Shown piece after piece: positions 8,063-13,224 of a stretch of DNA of 13,224 bases. The position numbers were made by a program, and so were the translations under genes. The stretch lies in assembly GCA_004151065.3 (NCBI GenBank), contig NWUY0300051966.1:20054-33277 (forward strand). Reading direction: 5' to 3'. The DNA is from Larix sibirica (lineage: Eukaryota > Streptophyta > Pinopsida > Pinales > Pinaceae). The number at the start of each line of letters is the position of its first letter. Positions within the stretch are counted from its first letter, which is position 1. The notes beneath the pieces are model-generated. The model was not told the DNA's origin. It was given only the letters and a program-made list of their open reading frames with translations, and made no database searches.

Positions 8063-8455
8063 ATTCCAAGCTTAATCTCGAGGTGAATTTGCAACAATTA
8101 TTTCAAAAGTTTAACCTTAAACCAAGAATAAAAAGAAAAGGAATTCCAAGATAAATCTCCACACCAAATTTTCATACTAATTTCAATATTATAGACTTAA
8201 CCAAAAAAAGGTAGGAAAAGGAATTCAAAGTTTAATCTCAAGCAATTTTGGCCAAATAATATAGTAATGAACCAAAAAAATATGGGAAAATAAATTCCAA
8301 GTTATATCTCGATGGGTATTTATAGTAATAATCTAAAAAATATAGCATTATATTAGAAAAAACAAAAAGTTAAATTCAATATTAAATTTCCACATTAATT
8401 TACCATAATAATTTCAAAATTACAACCTTAAATCATAAATAAGAAACAAAAAGAG
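8063..8455. repeat. Degenerate tandem array, about 80-bp period, five units
   Basis: Unit starts at about 8063, 8143, 8223, 8294 and 8374 share ATTCCAAG-TTAATCTC or a close variant. The spacings are 80, 80, 71 and 80 bp, and the last unit ends near 8455. Units 1 and 5 also match in their second half (TTTCAAAA...AACCTTAAA...AAAAG). The units have diverged heavily, so the array is old. It is non-coding in all frames. Confidence 0.65.
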
Positions 8456-8577
8456 AAATCCTACTCCCGGCCCTAGAACCCATGGAAAACATTAGTAAAA
8501 AACATTAGTAAAGTGAAGCCAATCAAATTTGAGATATTCATTTTTTTTTTTTCAAAATCTTGTTTAGTACTACGCTA

Positions 8578-8852
8578 AACATAAATAAAATAATAGGTCA
8601 AACTCAATACTATATGTCATGGCACAAACATAATAAAGTTAAAGTATCCACCAATATTGCTTTTAGAACATGGATAAAATAATAAGTCAAAGTCAATACT
8701 ATATGTCTGGACACAAACATAATAAAATTGAAGCATCCACCAATATTTCTTTTAGAACATGGATAAAATAATAATAAGTCAAAGTCAATACTATATGTCT
8801 TGACACAAACATAATAAAATTAAAGTATCTACCAATATTTCTTTTATAGCAT
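8578..8852. repeat. Tandem array, three units of 89/89/92 bp
   Basis: Units start at about 8578, 8667 and 8756. Each contains ATAAAATAATA...GTCAAA-TCAATACTATATGTC, then CACAAACATAATAAA, then ATC-ACCAATATT-CTTTTA. Copies 2 and 3 are nearly identical, and the third has an extra ATA in the ATAATA run. The array is non-coding. Confidence 0.9.
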
Positions 8853-8946
8853 GTATTACATCACCATCAATGCCTTTACCTCAAATTCTTTGAGACCACT
8901 TCCACTCTACAAAATCTTTCTTTCCGAAAATTAAATCAACCCCTCG

Positions 8947-9081
8947 ATAAATTAGTCACTTTCAATGTCTTTCTCTTTGAGAAAAACTCAACTCCTTAAT
9001 CTTTCTCTTAAATAAAACCTGACTCCTTAATCTTTCTCTTCAAGAAAACCTAACTCCTTAATGAATTAGTCACTTTCAATG
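8947..9081. repeat. Short 31-bp tandem repeats flanked by a direct repeat
   Basis: ACTCCTTAAT starts at 8991, 9022 and 9053, a 31-bp period; the first two are followed by CTTTCTCTT. The block is bordered by two copies of AATTAGTCACTTTCAATG (about 8949 and 9064). Non-coding. Confidence 0.8.
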
Positions 9082-9322
9082 CATACATATAGATGAACTT
9101 CACACTCTTAATTTATAATGATAAGATTCAAATATAATAAATACATATATTATTCAAAGTCTTTATAGTTTTTTTTACAAGATTAAACAACCCCTATTTT
9201 ATTAACAACCTTGAAATCAAATCTCACCACAAGCTCAAACCATTTATTTTTATTTTTCTAATACTAAATAAGTATTAACAGACTAACTTAAAAACAAAAT
9301 ATTTTTTATATTGGTAATGTAA

Positions 9323-9812
9323 AACAATTCAAAGGGGTGGCAGGAGTGGTTGGGAGTCTTACTGGACATGTAGAAATGTCTTTCTCTTGCGGTGTAGGTG
9401 TGGATACAAAGAATCAAACTGAAATCTATGCCTTATATTTGGGTTCCAAAATCATCAAAATCCTTCACATTCATCAAGTTAGGATATTTGGAGACTCGTT
9501 CCTTATTACCAAGAAGGTGTGGAAGAAGATTGTTAAAGAAGGGGCATTACAGACCATAACCTTTGAGTGAATTAATTAAAACCTTTGGGACCTTAATTAA
9601 GTACACATATTTCATGTTCAAAGTCATATCAATTATATTTCTATTGATTAAATAATGAAGTAGTGAATCTTTATAAGGGAGTCCTCATCCAAAATGCCCC
9701 TCCCCACAGGAACGGAGGTGGCTCCCCAAGTTTTAAAATGGTTTTCCACATGAAGGATTTAATACTTACAATATTACCCTATCAAGGCATTAAAATACCT
9801 AATTACACTTGA
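9323..9812 (+). pseudogene. RNase H-like (RVT_3 type) domain relic 1
   Basis: The main open frame (9337-9570) reads GVAGVVGSLTGHVEMSFS, then NQTEIYALYLG, then HIHQVRIFGDSFLI. Plant LINE-type RNase H domains have 'G..G.GG.l.......f....g...N..AE..Al..Gl......g...i..eGDS..v', so the Glu of NQTE and the Asp of GDS are the retained acidic residues. The N-terminal Asp strand is lost; an NNSKG remnant lies one frame away at 9323. Past the TGA at 9568 the same frame goes on to HIFHVQSHIN (family: 'i.HV.R..N..AD') with two more stops. It then shifts frame to VNLYKGVLIQNAPPHRN, ending at TGA 9810-9812. This is the 3' tail of a dead retroelement. Confidence 0.65.
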
Positions 9813-10314
9813 CAATCACGAATGGTTTGGAGGATGAGAGGTCTCATCCTCACTAATTTGAGTGAGGGAGCCATTGCACCCCATTGTGCTCTTGGCTCCA
9901 TCATCCTTCTGTGTTTAGTCCCAAATTATATGAAGGATAAATTCTCAATTAGAGGGTATGAAGCAAGTGATTGGCTATCTCACTATTTATCTTGAAGAAC
10001 ATGAAGCTAGACAAGATGAATTAGAAAACACTGTGAAGGAACTGGAAGAAAAATTTGATAAGCTTGCATGTGATACCAAGATGCACTATAACATAATCCT
10101 TAGGGTTACACATGGGACTCAGTCCAATATTGGTTAACCCTTAATTTATACTGGTTATAATATTTTGGAGGAGGAAACAGTCCAATAGTCAGCCATGGAA
10201 GTCATATAGAAGTTGCTTATTTCAAGTATAGAAGTTGCTTATTTCGAGTGTCCAAAGACCTAATTAGGATGACTGGTACATGAAGGAGGGCCACAATGGC
10301 CATTATTTCCCTTA
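9797..10314. repeat. Tandem duplication of about 520 bp, copy 1
   Basis: Starts ACCTAATTACACTTGACAAT and ends at ...TTTCCCTTA. It is followed after 4 bp by copy 2, giving a 522-bp offset. Compared with copy 2 it has an extra 10 bp near 9873 and an internal 22-bp tandem duplication (10206-10227 and 10228-10249, ATAGAAGTTGCTTATTTC). Its first 16 bases overlap the end of the RNase H relic. It includes the hairpin GGATGAGA-GG-TCTCATCC (9831-9848). Confidence 0.9.
9958..10137 (+). CDS. Small charged ORF, 59 codons, repeat copy 1
   Basis: It begins MKQVIGYLTIYLEEHEARQD, followed by ELENTVKELEEKFDKLACDT, and ends with TAA at 10135. The middle is rich in E, K, D and L with leucine-type spacing suited to a short coiled coil (about residues 12-37). 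It has an unbroken counterpart in the next repeat copy. I do not recognise the protein. It could be a remnant of a retroelement gag or accessory frame, a small ORF carried by the duplicated unit, or chance. There is no clear promoter, and an in-frame stop lies 9 codons before the ATG. Confidence 0.3.
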   Translation: MKQVIGYLTIYLEEHEARQDELENTVKELEEKFDKLACDTKMHYNIILRVTHGTQSNIG

Positions 10315-10318
10315 AAAG

Positions 10319-10804
10319 ACCTAATTACACTTGACAATCACGAATGGTTTGGAGGATGAGAGGGCTCATCCTCACTAATTTGAGTGGGGGATCCATTGTG
10401 CTCTTGGCTCCATCATCCTTATGTGTTTAGTCCCAAATTCTATGAAGGATAAATTCTCAATTAGAGGGTATGAAGCAAGTGATTGGCTATCTCACCATTT
10501 ATCTTGAAGAACATGAAGCTAGACAAGATGAATTGGAAAACACTATGAAGGAACTGGAAGACAAAATTGATAAGCTTGCATGTGATACCAAGATGCATTA
10601 TAACATAATCCTTAGGGTTGCACATGGGACTCGGTGCAATATTGGTTAACTCTTAATTTATATTGGTTCTAAGATTTTGGAGGAGGAAACGGTCCAATAG
10701 TCAGCCATGGAATTCATATAGAAGTTGCTTATTTCGAGTGTCCAAAGACCTAATTAGGATGACTGGTACATGAAGGAGGGCCACAATGGCCATTGTTTCC
10801 CTTA
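10319..10804. repeat. Tandem duplication of about 520 bp, copy 2
   Basis: A head-to-tail repeat of 9797-10314, about 95% identical apart from two indels (10 and 22 bp). The hairpin is changed by one base (GGATGAG...CTCATCC). Homology ends at CCCTTA (10804), where the sequence turns into unrelated spacer. Confidence 0.9.
10470..10649 (+). CDS. Small charged ORF, 59 codons, repeat copy 2
   Basis: Same length and frame as the ORF at 9958, ending TAA at 10647. By eye there are nine base differences: three silent and six changing residues (V to M, E to D, F to I, T to A, Q to R, S to C). None is a stop or an indel, although indels exist elsewhere in the repeat. Coiled-coil character is kept. The excess of replacement changes does not argue for strong purifying selection. 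Confidence 0.3.
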   Translation: MKQVIGYLTIYLEEHEARQDELENTMKELEDKIDKLACDTKMHYNIILRVAHGTRCNIG

Positions 10805-12695
10805 GTTTTTATCTTGTTTCATGTATTTCACTTCAACAATTTTGCTCGCACAGTTTGTTAAGCAATTTAGTTATAGGATTTATAAGGAAACAATGTATCC
10901 AACACCATACAAGTATGATGTGGAATAATTTTGCATTTTTGTTATTCAGATCATAGAGCCATTTTGTGCTTTACAATTGGATGTAAATCTTTGGATTTTT
11001 GGACTTCCACAACCCTTTTAATATAATAATATTTACCCATTCTTGTAAAAAAACATTGCAAAACCATTCAAAAATACTTAGTTTGAATGTTTTTAGAACC
11101 TTTCTATTTTAAAAGCAATTTCATGGTTTACACAATGGTTTTTAGTGTTAAAGAAAGTTAATTCAATAGTGATGCTTCATCACAAATTTTACGGAAAACC
11201 ATGGGAGTTAGACTATGAGAGAAATACTATAATAAATGAGACCTATTTTTTTTTTAAGAATCCATATACTTGTGCAATTTTAGGAAACCAAATTGATGCA
11301 AACAAAAATAAGAATGAGTGCTAGAATCATTATTTCCCAGTGGAGATGTTTTCCTCAAATCTCATCTAGCTTTCCATTAATTGTTCAGAGATGGTTGCCT
11401 CTTCATATTCCTAAAATTATTGATTTTTAAAAATCAAGATCATTTTTTAAAGCCATTCAAAATGCAAAATAAATCTAGGTTAAAAATCATTTTGCATATC
11501 AAAATTTTCTCTCATAAGCTTAGAAATGGGAGAAAATGATTCAATTGTGGAATGACACTTTTTTCTACCTTTCAATCTCAAGCTCTTACTTTTTGCAATA
11601 TGTACCTTTTCACACTACATACTAATTCTTATACTCACATCTTAGCTATTTTCCATATTCATATTACGAATCCACTCCATCTCCTCTTAGCTCTAGGTAA
11701 AAACCAAGAACATTTCATAATCCACTCCATCTCCTATCAGCTCTAGGTAAAATCCAAGAACATTCCCTTACCATCTCTCTAAATCTCCCAAATTCACGAG
11801 AACCTTATATATTTATAAACATAATAAGGTTTTCTGCAAAATTCTCTATTTTTTTTAATTAAAATCTTAATTTACCAAGCCAAAGTGTCCATCATTTTTA
11901 TTTTATTTTTAATTTATAAATTTCTTGATTATTCATCGCATGTGTTATCTCAAAGAAAATATCTCTGTTACTTTAATTGCTTCATTTTCAATTATATTAA
12001 AATATTTTTTTTAAATACAATGTTAACACTTTTTAAATGTACACGCTTTATGTAACTTAATTAATATATATTTATTTATAAAAATTGTTAATAATAATTA
12101 ATTAAATATTTAAAAAATAAAAATATATAATATTTTAACATTTAAAAAACTAAAAATATATATATAATAATTTACTAGGAAACAACATCATCACAACACA
12201 AAAATTATACAAACATATAACTAAATTAGCTAAACAATTAACACACCTTATACATCACAATGACATATGCAATCATAGTGATTTTAAGTTTTTTTGTTGT
12301 TGTTATTTATGGCTTTAATCCTGATGGACTTAGTATTGATCATTGTCATCCGAGAATAGTTTTCTATTATCAGTTTTTTTTGGAATATTTGAAGACCTTT
12401 CAGATTGATAGTTTATTTTAGTTTTTTTTAATAGTGTATGGATTTATGCTAAAATAACTTTATGTAACTTTAATTCCTTTTTAAAAAATAAATTACAATC
12501 TTTCATTTTGAAAAAAAATACAATCATATTGGAAAATTAAATCATATAAACAAAATATTTATAATATAACACTAAAATGAAAAACTCATAACGGTTCACA
12601 TATATAAATGTCACTTGGAAGTTATATTCTCTACACTTTCTCATAATAAACACTGGTCACTCCATCATATTTTCCCTTGATCAAAGTCTTGGCTT
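10805..12695. other. AT-rich spacer
   Basis: No recognised coding sequence. It holds the 18-bp palindrome TTGATTTTTAAAAATCAA (11420-11437), the 50-bp tandem duplication at 11669-11768, and very AT-rich low-complexity sequence at about 12050-12180 (TATATA and AATATTT runs) that would be typical of a matrix-attachment-like region. That last role is inference only. Confidence 0.6.
11669..11768. repeat. 50-bp tandem duplication (two copies)
   Basis: AATCCACTCCATCTCCT...AGCTCTAGGTAAAA-CCAAGAACATT occurs at 11669 and again at 11719, a 50-bp offset, with four or five mismatches. Non-coding. Confidence 0.85.
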
Positions 12696-12743
12696 TTGCT
12701 ACGAATATTCTTCAAGTTCTTGGTATGGAATCATATGTTTAGA

Positions 12744-13109
12744 CTATGGATGGGAGCTGGTAGTGGTACTAATATTAGGGAGGAACTACTTGCTTTGTGG
12801 GGATTACTTTGGTTTCCAAAAAGAAGTGGTTTGCTTGCTATTCATATTGGAGGGGATTCTAAAACAATTATTAACTCGACGTGTGGAATCTCTTCTTTAC
12901 ACTATTTGCTCTTGGAGTATTGGTTGATTAGAGTAAGGATGTTGGTATCAGAGTTTGCTCAAAATTCATTTTAGCATATCTATAGGGAATACAATGTTGT
13001 TGCAGATGATATTTCCAAGAAATCCATTGACGATATGGATGGCAGGCTTTATTTTGAGGAATTTCGAGATGGAGGTCTTATGGTCTCTGGTATTTTGAGT
13101 ATCTTTTGA
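12744..13109 (+). pseudogene. RNase H-like (RVT_3 type) domain relic 2
   Basis: In one frame it reads GAGSGTNIREELLALWGLLW, HIGGDSKTIINSTCGI, LEYWLIRVRMLVSEFAQNSF, a stop (TAG 12972-12974), then HIYREYNVVADDISKK and YFEEFRDGGLMVSGIL, ending TGA at 13107. This follows the plant RNase H-like pattern of LINEs: 'G..N..AEl.AL..GL......l....i.GDSk.ii..........l..w...........f....HIyRe.N..AD.LSK'. The Glu, the Asp of GDS and the Asp near AD are kept. The single TAG sits where the family has Gln, so one base change (CAG to TAG) explains it. The N-terminal strand with the first catalytic Asp is missing. It is less decayed than relic 1 and belongs to a visibly different subfamily. Confidence 0.75.
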
Positions 13110-13224
13110 TGTATCTTTGGTTGTTTACAAGACTTTTATGAGTGGACAACCTACTGGTTGTAAGTAGTATTTGGTTTTTTTAGTTTTGTTAGAGTAATAT
13201 CATTTCATATTGTTTCTAAGTTAT
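13110..13224 (+). other. 3' flank of RNase H relic 2
   Basis: T-rich sequence after the last stop, consistent with the 3' untranslated end of a retroelement that continues past the window. No poly(A) tail or target-site duplication is visible. Confidence 0.3.

Noticed and set aside
8063-9081. CRISPR array.
   Set aside because: Units are 31-92 bp head-to-tail repeats without unique spacers, and the context is eukaryotic.
11420-11437. 18-bp palindrome TTGATTTTTAAAAATCAA as a regulatory site.
   Set aside because: Such palindromes arise easily in AT-rich DNA and there is no gene nearby.
11552-11746. 64-codon plus-strand frame.
   Set aside because: It runs into the 50-bp tandem repeat; composition is that of pyrimidine-rich spacer.

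Overview
The window looks like a gene-poor, AT-rich stretch of plant nuclear DNA. The evidence is a broken CACTA-type (TNP2) DNA transposon with plant-style introns, a decayed Ty3/gypsy gag-protease segment, two plant-LINE-type RNase H tails, and a short coding tail resembling a plant-specific protein family. The low gene density and many old, stop-riddled transposon pieces would suit a large gymnosperm-like genome, but that is inference. There are no bacterial operons, rRNA, tRNA or CRISPR arrays. I could not confirm a single intact gene longer than about 100 codons.

Layout. 1-1095: on the minus strand, a possible terminal exon (493-329, BIG GRAIN 1-like tail). Upstream of it is a TATA-containing promoter/5'-leader segment ending in an ATGGCT start with a transit-peptide-like beginning (ATG at 891). 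1096-2212: AT-rich spacer with one good hairpin. 2213-3882: left part of a CACTA-like element on the plus strand, with a CACTA terminus, subterminal motifs and a TNP2 transposase broken by stops. It is cut off at the single ambiguous base N (3883). 3884-4100: a second copy of the promoter/leader segment, starting directly at the N. 4450-5800: on the minus strand, gag, a damaged zinc knuckle and a retropepsin relic of a Ty3/gypsy element. 5800-8060: spacer, probably more retroelement leader or LTR debris, not resolved. 8063-9075: three different tandem arrays in a row (about 80 bp, 89 bp and 31 bp periods). 9323-9812: first RNase H relic. 9797-10804: tandem duplication of about 520 bp; each copy keeps an uninterrupted 59-codon charged, coiled-coil-like ORF. 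10805-12690: AT-rich spacer with a 50-bp tandem duplication. 12744-13109: second RNase H relic and its 3' flank.

How it works together: apart from the possible minus-strand gene at the left end, nothing here looks like a working pathway. The window reads as nested, decayed mobile elements plus local tandem amplification. The items most worth a second look are the exact coincidence of the N, the TNP2 truncation and the start codon of the duplicated promoter at 3883; the paired 59-codon ORFs; and the three clustered tandem arrays.
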